Source: JACCTH01 sp035253825
Lineage (GTDB): Bacteria > Actinomycetota > Acidimicrobiia > Spongiisociales > ZC4RG35
Direction of reading: 5' to 3'
Length of the DNA stretch: 64,000 bases
NCBI GenBank assembly: GCA_035253825.1
Contig: DATFBM010000012.1
Span: forward strand, 124,001 to 188,000
Shown: in pieces, positions 16,065 through 24,746 of the stretch
How positions within the stretch are numbered: the first letter of the stretch is position 1
Layout of the letters: each line of letters opens with the position of its first letter
Program-made: the position numbers and the translations under genes
The notes under the pieces: model-generated
What the model was told of the DNA's origin: nothing
Databases searched by the model: none
The model's input: the letters and a program-made list of their open reading frames with translations, nothing else

Positions 16065-17126
16065 TCAGGTCGGATCCGGATCCCAAGCGGCCGCGGCTGT
16101 CCGCCACCGATCGAAGTAGCGGCGCAGCATCGAAGCCCGGGCATCGCCGATGCCTTCCACCTCTTCAAGCTCGGCTGTGGTCGCCCCCAAGAGTCGCTCC
16201 ACGGTCTTGAAGTGGCGCAGCAAATTCTCACGAGTAGCTTCCGGCAAACGGCCGACTTTGGCGAGAAGTCTCACCCCGCGGGGCCGCGCCAGCTCGTCGA
16301 GGTCTCCGAACCCAACGGCCTTACCGACCAGAGTGGCGTCCTCCAGCTCCTCGTCGCTTAACAGAGCCAGGCTTTCCGTCGCCTCCGGTACGAATCGGGC
16401 CCGACGGCCCCCCAGGTAATCAGCCAAGGTCGAGGCTACTAGCTGTTCGATCCCGCGAGTGAGTTCGGTCAGCTGCACAACGATCAGCCGCGCTTCACCC
16501 CCCAGGGTCACTGTCTGGGTCTCGATCTGGCGTCCGATTCGTCGTACCAGCTCACCTTGTTGCAGAACATGAACGACGTTGCGGAAGGTCGCCAACCCGG
16601 TGATTTCGAGATGCATCAGTCGCTCGTCGGAGTCATCGAGCCGGCGCCGCAGCCGTTCCAGCGTGTGGAGATCCTGATTGGCCCTGGCCGCCTGGACCGT
16701 GGGTCGGGCCAGCTCGACCTTGCGTCCATCGTGGAAAAGCGTCGCCATACGCCGGCCTTCGGATACCGACACCACCGGCTTTCCGGTCTGACGGGCGAGG
16801 CGCTCGGCGGTTCGGTGGCGCGAACCGGTCTCGTCGGTGGGTAAATCGGGATCGGGGAGGAAATGGACGTTGGCCGCCAGGATCCGATCCCAGGTGTCGT
16901 CGAGAACGATGCCTCCGTCCATCTTTGCGAGCTCCGCTAGTCGGGGGGGACTGAAACCGACCCCTTGCAGCCAGAATCCGCCCGAGCTGGTGTTGTCGAC
17001 CAGCTCATCATGTCCCAGCACGACCAGGGCACCGTTTCCTTGCTGGATGATGCGCTCGAGCGCTTGCCGCAGAGGGGTCCCCGGAGCCAGCCGCGACAGC
17101 ACCTCGAGAAGGACCGAGTCGTGCAT
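16065..17126 (-). CDS. disA: DNA integrity scanning protein DisA (diadenylate cyclase)
   Basis: The 353-residue protein has the DisA order: an N-terminal DAC domain making c-di-AMP from ATP (GALVVLGHDELVDNTSSGGF, KMDGGIVLDD near 68-77, GSRHRTAERLA near 101-111), a helical linker, and a C-terminal helix-hairpin-helix DNA-binding region (VEGIGDARASMLRRYF). The usual DGA motif reads DGG and the RHR motif is intact. ATG at 17126 is chosen because homology begins there and GGGGGG lies just upstream; longer frames upstream have no similarity. It sits next to carD as in Mycobacterium, but radA is not here. Confidence 0.93.
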   Translation of the reverse strand: MHDSVLLEVLSRLAPGTPLRQALERIIQQGNGALVVLGHDELVDNTSSGGFWLQGVGFSPPRLAELAKMDGGIVLDDTWDRILAANVHFLPDPDLPTDETGSRHRTAERLARQTGKPVVSVSEGRRMATLFHDGRKVELARPTVQAARANQDLHTLERLRRRLDDSDERLMHLEITGLATFRNVVHVLQQGELVRRIGRQIETQTVTLGGEARLIVVQLTELTRGIEQLVASTLADYLGGRRARFVPEATESLALLSDEELEDATLVGKAVGFGDLDELARPRGVRLLAKVGRLPEATRENLLRHFKTVERLLGATTAELEEVEGIGDARASMLRRYFDRWRTAAAAWDPDPT

Positions 17127-17170
17127 GCCCCCCGAGGCTATCACCAACGACTTTCCTTCTGCCTCCCTGG

Positions 17171-17305
17171 CTAGGGCCGTCGAACCCTTCTCCAGACGAG
17201 GTAACCGATACCTGCAAAGAGCAGGAGGGCTGCGAGAACGGAGAACGCGTTCCAGGGCTCGGCTTGCCTGATGTCGGCTCCCCCCACGATCTCCGCAAAA
17301 AGCAT
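17171..17305 (-). CDS. 44-residue single-span membrane microprotein upstream of disA
   Basis: This short frame runs from ATG at 17305 to TAG at 17171. The product has a polar, acidic first 20 residues, one hydrophobic helix (AFSVLAALLLFAGIGYLVW, about 20-38) and a basic end RRVRRP, the classic inside-positive layout of a small membrane protein. Codon usage matches neighbouring genes. It lies 44 bases upstream of disA in the same direction and 24 bases from the divergent zinc-ribbon gene. No Shine-Dalgarno sequence is evident, but TATTGT lies 9 bases before the ATG. I do not recognise a family. Confidence 0.5.
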   Translation of the reverse strand: MLFAEIVGGADIRQAEPWNAFSVLAALLLFAGIGYLVWRRVRRP

Positions 17306-17313
17306 CTGCGTGG

Positions 17314-17320
17314 CACAATA
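17314..17320. promoter_or_regulatory. possible bidirectional -10 element between disA-side and zinc-ribbon genes
   Basis: CACAATA on the plus strand lies 9 bases before the ATG at 17330, and its complement TATTGTG lies 8-9 bases before the ATG at 17305 on the minus strand. A single short AT-rich element in an otherwise GC-rich 24-base gap may serve both divergent, near-leaderless genes. Confidence 0.3.
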
Positions 17321-17329
17321 CCGGCCCGA

Positions 17330-18277
17330 ATGGCCCGTTATGTGTGTGACAACTGTGGTGCGACCGTGGTCGACGAGGAGTTCTGTCCCACCTGCGGTAG
17401 CTGGGTCGACACCCTGGGTAAAGACGAGGACGAGTACGAGGAGTTCGACCTAGAGGAAGGCCCACCGCCACCGCGAGCGGCGCGGGGCGAGCCCACCCTT
17501 TGTCCATCGTGCGGAGCCCCTAACCCTTCGACCAATCGTCACTGCGAGGAGTGTGGGGCCCGGCTCCGCCAGGGTCCGCTGCCAACCGCACCTCGGCCCG
17601 CCGTCCAGAGCACAGCCGGGGTCCGCGCCCTGGGAGCGCTGTTCGGCCTCATTGCCCTCGTGGTCATCATCGCAGTCTTGATCAACCTGATCAACGGCGA
17701 CGGAGCGACAACAGCCACAACATTGGCAGCCGACGCCACCACGACTACCGCGGGCGCCGTGCAGATCGAGAACCCCGCCCCACTCGACATTCTCACGGCC
17801 TCCTGTGTTCCCGAGGGACTCGGTGGGGATTTCTCTTGTACCAACCTGATCGACGGCAACGCCGGTTCGTTCCAGGTCAACTACAACGAGCTGCCCGAAG
17901 GCGAGAAGGAGGTCGAGATCCGTCTTACCTTCCCTCAGCCTATGGAGGTGACCAGGATCATCTGGCTCAATCTCGAGGATGAGACCCGGTTCCGACGGAA
18001 CTACCGAGCCAAGGGCATCACCATCGAGGCAGAAGGCAACCCCTTTGTGGTTCCCCAGGAGCTGCAGGACGCCCCGGGCGAGCAGGGTTTCGACTTCGCC
18101 ACCATTCGAGCCAACTTCATCGTCATCACGGTCCAGAGCGTGTATCAGGCGGAAGTGGTGGAGGGTACGGAACCGTTTGACGAACTGGCCATCGAGGAGA
18201 TCACCGTTGTCGGCCGGCCGGCAGAGACCACCACCAACGCCACGTCGGCCGAAACCACCAGTACTACCGGGGGCTAA
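17330..18277 (+). CDS. zinc-ribbon membrane protein with discoidin-like (NADase-type glycan-binding) domain
   Basis: The 315-residue protein starts with two zinc ribbons (CDNCGA...CPTCGS and CPSCGAPNPS...CEECGA). An acidic linker separates them, and one transmembrane helix follows (ALFGLIALVVIIAVLINLI, about 104-122). After a Thr/Ala-rich linker comes an extracellular beta domain of about 150 residues (LTASCVPEGLGGDFSCTNLIDGN to AIEEITVVGRP) that resembles the discoidin-like domain named NADase-type glycan-binding. The layout suggests a sensor or scaffold with cytoplasmic zinc ribbons and an outer ligand-binding domain. Function is unknown. Its 3' end overlaps the convergent P450 by 14 bases. 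Confidence 0.75.
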   Translation: MARYVCDNCGATVVDEEFCPTCGSWVDTLGKDEDEYEEFDLEEGPPPPRAARGEPTLCPSCGAPNPSTNRHCEECGARLRQGPLPTAPRPAVQSTAGVRALGALFGLIALVVIIAVLINLINGDGATTATTLAADATTTTAGAVQIENPAPLDILTASCVPEGLGGDFSCTNLIDGNAGSFQVNYNELPEGEKEVEIRLTFPQPMEVTRIIWLNLEDETRFRRNYRAKGITIEAEGNPFVVPQELQDAPGEQGFDFATIRANFIVITVQSVYQAEVVEGTEPFDELAIEEITVVGRPAETTTNATSAETTSTTGG

Positions 18278-19505
18278 GAGCCAAGGGAAGGGTGCGCACT
18301 CCCCGAAAGACCAGCGAGCGCAGTCGCTCGGGTTCTCCGCTCAGCTCGAATTTGGCGATCCGGGCGGCAAAGGCAGCGAAAGCAATTTCCAACTCGACCT
18401 TGGCCAAAGGAGCGCCAACGCAGTAGTGAACTCCGCCGCCGAAGGAGACGTGGGGATTCTCGGTGCGAAGGAGGTTGAGCCGCTCCGGTTCGGCAAATAC
18501 CGATTCATCGTGGTTGGCGGAGCCGAAGAGGAGTCCTACCTTGGTCCCGTGTTGGAGTTCGTTTCCCGACCAGTCGAGATCGGTCAGGACCCAACGCTCG
18601 AACATCTGCAGGGGCGAGTCGAAGCGCAAGATCTCGTCGGTAGCTTGACTGGCCAGCCCGAGAGGGTCGCGCTGGAGCAGCTCAAACTGCTCGGGATCGG
18701 AGGCGAGAGCCAGGAGGCCGTTGCCGATGGCGTGGACGGTCGCTTCGTGGCCGGCGTTGAGGGTCAAAATGCAGGTGGCGATTAGCTCCTCGTCGTCAAG
18801 GCGATCTCCCTCATGGTCAGCCGCAATCAGCGACGAGACCAGATCGGTGCCGGGGCTGCGCCTCCTCTCGGCGAGAAGCTGGCGGACATACTCCACGAAG
18901 GCCATCACGGCCTGTTCGGCGCGGGCACCCTCCTCGGCGGTACAGCCCTGGTCGAAGACCCGGACGATGTCGTGCGACCAGGAGACCAACTGGGGTTGTT
19001 CGGACTGGGGAATCCCGAGGAGGTCGGCGATCATGACGAGCGGGATCGGGGTGGCGTATTCGGAGATGGCCTCCATCGCTCCCCGCTCGATGGCTGATTC
19101 GATTGCCGCCGCCGCCGTTGCTTCGAGGCGCGGGCGATAGGTCTCGGTCGACCGCCGGGTAAAAGCCCACTGGACCAGACGCCGAAGGCGCGTGTGACGG
19201 GGTGGTTCGAGGTCGATGAACGACCCCCGGATGTATCGATTCCACGTGGGGAGATGATCGGGATAGTTGCGGGAATAGAGCCGAGGGTCGATATCGCCGG
19301 TGACGCCCCGAATGTCGCGCCCGAACCGCCGATCCTTGAGCATCCCCGCCACGTCGGCATGACGGGTGAAGAAGGTCAGCTCCCAATCGGGATCGTAGAA
19401 AACCGGACGCTCAGCTCGCAGGCGGGCGTAAATCGGATAGGGATTGTTCTGGAAGACGCTGGAGTAGGCGTCAAACTCCGCGACGTCGTTCCTCCCCTCG
19501 ATCAG
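18264..19505 (-). CDS. cytochrome P450, probable CTG start
   Basis: All P450 landmarks are present: I-helix LNAGHEATVHA, ExxR in DEILRFDSP, and the heme loop VSFGGGVHYCVGAP with axial Cys362. From GTG at 19352 the protein would lack the N-terminal region, yet the frame continues upstream with typical P450 sequence (NNPYPIYARLRAERPVFYD) to a TGA at 19509-19507 without any ATG, GTG or TTG. The best start is CTG at 19505, which forms a CTGA overlap with the permease stop and follows AAAGGTG at good spacing, giving 413 residues. An ATC start at the next codon is an alternative. It is the last gene of a BMP-type ABC operon, so its substrate may be related to the imported compound. Confidence 0.85.
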   Translation of the reverse strand: MIEGRNDVAEFDAYSSVFQNNPYPIYARLRAERPVFYDPDWELTFFTRHADVAGMLKDRRFGRDIRGVTGDIDPRLYSRNYPDHLPTWNRYIRGSFIDLEPPRHTRLRRLVQWAFTRRSTETYRPRLEATAAAAIESAIERGAMEAISEYATPIPLVMIADLLGIPQSEQPQLVSWSHDIVRVFDQGCTAEEGARAEQAVMAFVEYVRQLLAERRRSPGTDLVSSLIAADHEGDRLDDEELIATCILTLNAGHEATVHAIGNGLLALASDPEQFELLQRDPLGLASQATDEILRFDSPLQMFERWVLTDLDWSGNELQHGTKVGLLFGSANHDESVFAEPERLNLLRTENPHVSFGGGVHYCVGAPLAKVELEIAFAAFAARIAKFELSGEPERLRSLVFRGVRTLPLALSPR

Positions 19506-20755
19506 TGCTCACCTTTGCGATAGCGTAGACCGTCCGCTGCCGGCGCCCTCAGCCTTTGGGCGAAGAAAACCAGGACGATCAGGACGATGACAAATGGGAG
19601 GATGTTGATCCAGACGTCGGGGAGGGTGTCCGAGCTCAGGTACCAGGCCGCCGCCGCCAGCCCCAGCACGAGCGCCAGAACCGCGTCGCGTCGCTTTCCC
19701 CTGGTGGCAGCCCACACCGCTACTGCCGCCAGGCCGATGGCGTTGACCAGGATCAGCGAGTGGGAGGCGCTGCCGTCGAGATCTCGTAGGCCGATCCCGA
19801 AGGGATATCCAAAGAGGAGCGCTCCACCCAGAACCCCAAAGGGCCTCCAGTTGCCGAAGATCACTGCCGCCAGGCCGATGAAGCCGCGTTGGGTCGTCTG
19901 TCCCTCGAGATAGATCCCGGATAGTTCGGGGCTGGCTATGAAGGCGCCTGCCAGCCCTGAGAGCGCCCCACTGATGACGACGCCGATGTACTTGTAGCGG
20001 TAGACGTTGATCCCCTGTGCCTCCCCTGCCTGCGGTCTCTCCCCGCAGATCCGGAGTCTGAGCCCGAACCGGGTGCGCCACAGCAACCAGGCTGTGAAGG
20101 GCACGAACAAGAGTGCGATGAGAGAAACCCACGAGATCCGGGTGACCAGGCCTTTGGCCAGGCTCGCTAGGTCAGAAATGAGGAAGATCTCCCGACCGGC
20201 TAACCAGCCAAAGAAGTCTGGACTCTGCCACGCGCCGAGGCTGCCCCCGCCGAGGATGGGCAGGGTAAAAGTGCCAACGCCAGGAACCCGGGGGGATTGG
20301 GTTATAGACCCTCCGGGAAGAGTGGTGAGGATCTCAGAGGAGAGGAAGCGGGTAATGCCCGGAGCGAGAATGTTGATCGCCACGCCGGAGATGACGTGGT
20401 CGACATTGAAGGTGACGGTGGCGATGGCATGAAGAAGACCGCCCACGGCGCCTGCCGCTACCGCCAACACTATCCCCCACCACGGCCCGTAAACCACCGC
20501 TCCCCAGGCACCGAACCAGGTGCCAAGGATCATCATCCCCTCGAGGCCGATATTTATGACACCGGCTCGTTCGGAGAAGAGTCCGCCCAGGCCGGCGAGA
20601 AGGATGGGGACCGCCCAGCGCAGCATCGACTGGGATGATCCAGCGGCGGTGAGGCTTCCGGTTTCATCGAAGCGTTGGACGATGGTGAGGACGAGTACAC
20701 CGACAGCGGCGTAGAGTGCCCAGCGGAGCCAGGCAGGGAGCTTTGCCCAGCTCAT
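19502..20755 (-). CDS. BMP-type (nucleoside-like) ABC transporter permease 2
   Basis: The 417-residue permease belongs to the YufQ/NupQ group: FSERAGVINIGLEGMMILG near residues 59-77, GEAQGINVYRYKYIGVVISGALSGLAGAF, and LAAVIFGNWRPFGVLGGALLFGYPFG. With its neighbour it forms the heterodimeric channel of a BMP-family importer. An additional C-terminal stretch of ~70 hydrophobic residues follows the conserved core. It starts in an ATGA overlap with permease 1 and ends in the CTGA overlap with the P450. Confidence 0.9.
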   Translation of the reverse strand: MSWAKLPAWLRWALYAAVGVLVLTIVQRFDETGSLTAAGSSQSMLRWAVPILLAGLGGLFSERAGVINIGLEGMMILGTWFGAWGAVVYGPWWGIVLAVAAGAVGGLLHAIATVTFNVDHVISGVAINILAPGITRFLSSEILTTLPGGSITQSPRVPGVGTFTLPILGGGSLGAWQSPDFFGWLAGREIFLISDLASLAKGLVTRISWVSLIALLFVPFTAWLLWRTRFGLRLRICGERPQAGEAQGINVYRYKYIGVVISGALSGLAGAFIASPELSGIYLEGQTTQRGFIGLAAVIFGNWRPFGVLGGALLFGYPFGIGLRDLDGSASHSLILVNAIGLAAVAVWAATRGKRRDAVLALVLGLAAAAWYLSSDTLPDVWINILPFVIVLIVLVFFAQRLRAPAADGLRYRKGEH

Positions 20756-21882
20756 GCGGCTTCCTCGGAGGGCTTGACATCCCCGAGCGCCTCGGCGGCA
20801 GACTTCGCCTCTTGACGCTCACGAGCCCGGCGGGCGACTTCGTAAGCCACCACCGCGGCCAGGATGATGACGCCCTGCATGATCACGACGATCTCGCGAG
20901 AGGCAGCGCCGGTGAACTGGAGAACACCGGAGGAGACGTCGAGAAAGGCGAAAATCAGCGCCGCCAGGATGATGCCCGCGGGGTGGTTACGGCCCAGAAG
21001 AGCGACAGCAATTCCGGTAAACCCCAAACCCTTGATCGGATTGGCGGGAAAGAAGCCGACCTGGTTGATCTCGGCCATCCCCACCAGCCCAGCGACAGCT
21101 CCGGAAAGCACCATGGCGCTGACCACCATCCGCTTGGCCGGGACACCACCCACCTGGGCGGCGAAGGGGTTGATACCGCTGGCCCGCAGATCGAAGCCGA
21201 ATCGGGTGCGGTTGACTAATACGTGATAACCGATGCCGACCAGGATGGCGATCACCAGCACCCCGGTCAGTTGTTTCCCCTGTCCTATCTCGCGAGTGAA
21301 AAACTCGAGCACCGAGTTGAGGTTGGGAATCAAACCCGATTGAGGGATCGGTGTCGTGCCGACCCTCGCCACCCCGCCCTGGATTGCCCCTCCTGCCTGC
21401 CACTCCCTGATCAAGTAGGCAACTAGACCGGAGATGGCGATGGCCGTCAGCATGATCGTCGAGATCACTTCGTTGATTCCCCGAGTGACCTTCAGCACCC
21501 CGGCGAACCCGGAGTAAGCCGCCCCTACTGCCATGGCCACCAACAGGATGAACACGATTCGCAGCGGACCAGGCAAATTGACCAGGGCTCCGACGTGGGC
21601 GGCTACCAGCGCGGCGAGAAGATATTGACCTTCTACCCCGATGTTGAAGAGGTTCATCCGGAAGCCAATCGCCACCGCCACTGCAGCGATGTAGAGGGGG
21701 GTGGCGCGGTTGAGGATGTCGACCATGGTCTCGAGGCGGCTGGCGTGGCCAATCATGTCCCCGAATGCTTCGAGCGGGTTGCTGCCCGAGAGGATCAAAA
21801 CCACCGATGACATGGCCAGGGCAACGACCAGCGCAACAACGGGCGCGGCCAGCGCCAACAAAATTCGCCGGGGAAGACTCAC
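20752..21882 (-). CDS. BMP-type (nucleoside-like) ABC transporter permease 1
   Basis: The 376-residue permease belongs to the YufP/NupP group, shown by RATPLYIAAVAVAIGFRMNLFNIGVEGQ, the long GVLKVTRGINEVISTIMLTAIA, and AAQVGGVPAKRMVVSAMVLSGAVAGL. GTG start at 21882 overlaps the ATPase stop by 4 bases. The C-terminal 30 residues are charged and cytoplasmic. Confidence 0.92.
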   Translation of the reverse strand: MSLPRRILLALAAPVVALVVALAMSSVVLILSGSNPLEAFGDMIGHASRLETMVDILNRATPLYIAAVAVAIGFRMNLFNIGVEGQYLLAALVAAHVGALVNLPGPLRIVFILLVAMAVGAAYSGFAGVLKVTRGINEVISTIMLTAIAISGLVAYLIREWQAGGAIQGGVARVGTTPIPQSGLIPNLNSVLEFFTREIGQGKQLTGVLVIAILVGIGYHVLVNRTRFGFDLRASGINPFAAQVGGVPAKRMVVSAMVLSGAVAGLVGMAEINQVGFFPANPIKGLGFTGIAVALLGRNHPAGIILAALIFAFLDVSSGVLQFTGAASREIVVIMQGVIILAAVVAYEVARRARERQEAKSAAEALGDVKPSEEAA

Positions 21883-23399
21883 GCCGCCCCTTCTTTGGCG
21901 CCGGTCATGTAAGCCCCCAGCTCGCGAGGAGAGACCTTCGCCGGATCGAGCGTGGCCACCAGCCTTCCCCGCAGCATCACGACGATGGTGTCCGAAAGTC
22001 CGATCAGCTCGTCGAGGTCAGCGGAGATCAAGAGCGTTGCCATCCCCTTGGACCGTGCCAGCCTTATGTCGTCCCAGACTTCGCCCTGGGCGCCGACGTC
22101 AATGCCCCGAGTGGGATGAGCGGCAAGAAGGACTATCGGACCGGCTGTCATCTCCCTCCCGACAATCAGCTTTTGTTGGTTCCCACCGGAGAGAGCATGG
22201 GCGTGGACGTCGACATTGGGTGTTCGAACATCGAACTCCTTGCGAATGTGCTCGGTGCGGGTCTTGCTACCGGTTCGATCTATGAAGATCCCGTTGACAA
22301 AAGGCTCCTGAGTCTGGTGGCCGAGCGCCGCGTTCTCCCAAAGGGGGGCTGTCAAAAGCAAACCCTCCCGATGCCGGTCCTGGGGGATGTAGCCGATCCC
22401 CCGCTCCCGTCTTTCCCGTACGGGCAACACGGTTATGTCCTCGCCCATCAGCTTGATGGAGCCCCGATGGACGAGTCTCGTACCCAGAATCGCATCGACC
22501 AGTTCCGACTGCCCGTTCCCCTCCACTCCCGCAATTCCCACGACCTCGCCACGGTGGATGCGAAAGGTGACGTCGTCCACCAGGACCCGGTCCTCTTCAT
22601 CGAGCACCGTGACCGAATCCACGTCGAGAGCCACCTGGTCGGTAACGGTGGACTCGGTCGTCTCCGGGGTGGGCAACTCCGAACCCACCATCAGCTCGGC
22701 CAGGTCGTGCGCTGTCACCTCATGTGGCTTGACGGTGGCGACGGTCTTGCCGTCGCGGAGAACGGTGATGGTGTCGGCGATGGCCAAGACCTCGTCGAGT
22801 TTGTGATCGATGAAGAGGATCGTCGCCCCGTCCTCCTTGAGGCCCCGCATATTGCGAAAGAGTTCCTCCACCTCCTGCGGCACCAGAACCGCGGTGGGCT
22901 CGTCGAGGATGAGGATCTTCGCCCCCCGGTAAAGAACCTTGATGATCTCCACCCGCTGCCGCTCGCCAACCTCCAGTTCCTCGATCAGGTCTTCGGGATC
23001 GATCGTCAATCCATATGCTTGGCCCACCTCTCGGAGATGCTTCCGGGCTGCTTCGAAATTGATTCGACCCAAAGCCTTGGTCGGTTCGGCCCCGAGGATG
23101 ACGTTCTCGAGCACGGTCAGCTGATCGGCCAGCATGAAGTGCTGGTGGACCATGCCGATCCCGGCGGCGATCGCCTCAGTGGGCGAAACAAACCGGACCT
23201 CCCGACCGTGCACCTTCATCGTGCCGGAGTCGGCCAGTTGCATCCCGTAGAGGATCTTCATCAAGGTGGACTTGCCGGCGCCGTTCTCTCCACAGATGGC
23301 GTGGATCTCGCCTTCCTCAACCGTGAGATTGACTTGATCGTTGGCAACCACTCCTGGGAATCGCTTGGTTATGCCCGACAACTCGATCGCCGCTGCCAA
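21879..23399 (-). CDS. BMP-type ABC transporter ATP-binding protein (two ATPase domains)
   Basis: The 506-residue protein has tandem ATPase domains as in YufO/NupO and sugar importers. The first has intact Walker A GENGAGKSTLMK near residue 38, the signature LEVGERQRVEIIKVL and Walker B ILILDEPTAVL. The second is degenerate at Walker A (GVEGNGQSEL) but keeps LSGGNQQKLIVGREM and the HPTRGIDVGA region, the usual pattern in this family. TTG start at 23399 is preceded by GGAGG at 5-base spacing. Confidence 0.93.
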   Translation of the reverse strand: MAAAIELSGITKRFPGVVANDQVNLTVEEGEIHAICGENGAGKSTLMKILYGMQLADSGTMKVHGREVRFVSPTEAIAAGIGMVHQHFMLADQLTVLENVILGAEPTKALGRINFEAARKHLREVGQAYGLTIDPEDLIEELEVGERQRVEIIKVLYRGAKILILDEPTAVLVPQEVEELFRNMRGLKEDGATILFIDHKLDEVLAIADTITVLRDGKTVATVKPHEVTAHDLAELMVGSELPTPETTESTVTDQVALDVDSVTVLDEEDRVLVDDVTFRIHRGEVVGIAGVEGNGQSELVDAILGTRLVHRGSIKLMGEDITVLPVRERRERGIGYIPQDRHREGLLLTAPLWENAALGHQTQEPFVNGIFIDRTGSKTRTEHIRKEFDVRTPNVDVHAHALSGGNQQKLIVGREMTAGPIVLLAAHPTRGIDVGAQGEVWDDIRLARSKGMATLLISADLDELIGLSDTIVVMLRGRLVATLDPAKVSPRELGAYMTGAKEGAA

Positions 23400-23418
23400 C
23401 TAATCCTCCGTTAAATAA

Positions 23419-23455
23419 GGGAAGCGGGACCGGACAATAGGCCGGTCCCGCTCCC
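23419..23455 (-). terminator. hairpin terminator/attenuator after the BMP lipoprotein gene
   Basis: Arms 23419-23433 and 23442-23455 pair through about 14 bases with one bulged A, enclosing an 8-base loop, and are followed on the minus strand by TTATTTAA. It lies between the binding-lipoprotein gene and the ATPase gene of the same operon, the same arrangement as in the Liv operon. Confidence 0.7.
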
Positions 23456-23494
23456 AGACGCCGTTTAGACGTTGCTACTTGTTGGGGGGTCTAC

Positions 23495-24664
23495 CTAGGC
23501 AGGCTCGGTCGGAACGACGATGTCGCCGCTGACGATCTGAGCCTTGAAGTCCTCCAACTGATCGACGATGTCGTCGACGAAGCCACCGGAGGTGGAGTAG
23601 CCGACGCCGTCCACCGAGAGGTCGTAGGCGGTAGGTCCGGCAGTGAACGTACCTTCGCACTGCGCCCTGATCGCCTCGAACACGGCCACGTCGACCCGCT
23701 TCAGCATCGAGGTGAGGATGAACTCCTGAACCGCCGGGTCAACCGTGTTGTACTGGTCGGAGTCGACCCCGATGGCCCAGACCTTGGAACCGGAGGTATC
23801 GCTGGCCACCGAAGCGGCTTCGAAAAGGCCGGCACCCGAACCGCCAGCGGCGTGATAGACGATGTCGGCTCCACCGTCGTACATCGCCAGGGCGATCTCA
23901 CGGGCACGGTCGGGAGCGTTGAACCCATCGAAATCGGGGGCAGCGGTGATGTACTCACTAAGGATCTCGATGTCGGGGTTGACCGCCATCGCCCCAGCCT
24001 GGAACCCAGCCTCGAACTTCTCGATCAGACCACCGACGCCGCTAACGCCACCAATGAAGCCAACGGTCCCCGTGGTCGACTTAAGGGCGGCAGCCGCGCC
24101 AACCAGGAACGAGCCTTGCTCTTCGGAGAAGACCAGACCTGCAATGTTGTCGCCGTAGGGGACGGGCGGATCCACCGTGAAGTCGAGCATCGCCGAGTCG
24201 ACCACCGCGAAACTGGTATCGGGGTTCTCGAGGCCAACCGCGGCGGTGTCGCCCTCGAAGAGGAAGCCAACCGCGATCACGATGTCGCTGGCATCGGCGG
24301 CGAGCTGGAGTAGTTCAGCCCGGTTCGAGCCGTCCTCGTTAGGCGAGGCCTCGGTAAAGGTGATTCCCATCTCGTCGGCTGCTCGTTCGAGACCGGCCGC
24401 AGCGGAATCGTTGAACGATTGGTCGCCCCGTCCGCCGATGTCGAAGACGAGTCCGACCGTGGCATCGCATGCGGCGGGAGCCGCTCCCGTCGTGGTCGTC
24501 GCCTCGCCTGCTGTGGTTTCGGTTGGGGCCTCGGTTGTCTCGGTCGGGGCGGCGGTGGTATCGGTTGTAGGGGCTGTCGTGGTAGTCGCGGCACTTCCGC
24601 CACAGGCAGCCAGCACCAGCATTGCTACCGCCAGAAGCGACAGCACGCGTAGGTGTCGTCTCAC
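23495..24664 (-). CDS. BMP family ABC transporter substrate-binding lipoprotein
   Basis: The 389-residue protein has a signal peptide with lipobox VLAAC (Cys21), a Thr/Pro/Glu-rich linker of about 45 residues, and a Bmp/PnrA-like domain with VGLVFDIGGRGDQSFNDSAAAGLERA and later YHAAGGSGAGLFEAA. PnrA-type proteins bind purine nucleosides. It is the first gene of the operon and is separated from the ATPase by a hairpin. The GTG start follows GGAAGGA at about 8-base spacing. Confidence 0.92.
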   Translation of the reverse strand: MRRHLRVLSLLAVAMLVLAACGGSAATTTTAPTTDTTAAPTETTEAPTETTAGEATTTTGAAPAACDATVGLVFDIGGRGDQSFNDSAAAGLERAADEMGITFTEASPNEDGSNRAELLQLAADASDIVIAVGFLFEGDTAAVGLENPDTSFAVVDSAMLDFTVDPPVPYGDNIAGLVFSEEQGSFLVGAAAALKSTTGTVGFIGGVSGVGGLIEKFEAGFQAGAMAVNPDIEILSEYITAAPDFDGFNAPDRAREIALAMYDGGADIVYHAAGGSGAGLFEAASVASDTSGSKVWAIGVDSDQYNTVDPAVQEFILTSMLKRVDVAVFEAIRAQCEGTFTAGPTAYDLSVDGVGYSTSGGFVDDIVDQLEDFKAQIVSGDIVVPTEPA

Positions 24665-24746
24665 AGTTGTATTCCTTCCAATTGGTGTGGTCGGCGAGCG
24701 CTTTGTCCCGCCGGGGCCGGAGAATAGCGAGCGAAGCGCCCGGTTT

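Noticed and set aside
16046..16231. Extending carD upstream to the start at 16231
   Set aside because: This would overlap disA by about 170 bases with sequence that is a shadow of the disA C-terminus; the tail starts cleanly after the disA stop.
18264..19505. P450 as a 5'-truncated pseudogene
   Set aside because: The reading frame is complete through the N-terminal region and all catalytic motifs are intact; only the start codon is unusual.
21765..23414. A 549-codon plus-strand frame opposite the BMP-type ATPase
   Set aside because: The opposite strand carries a complete two-domain ATPase with all motifs; the plus-strand translation has no recognisable features.
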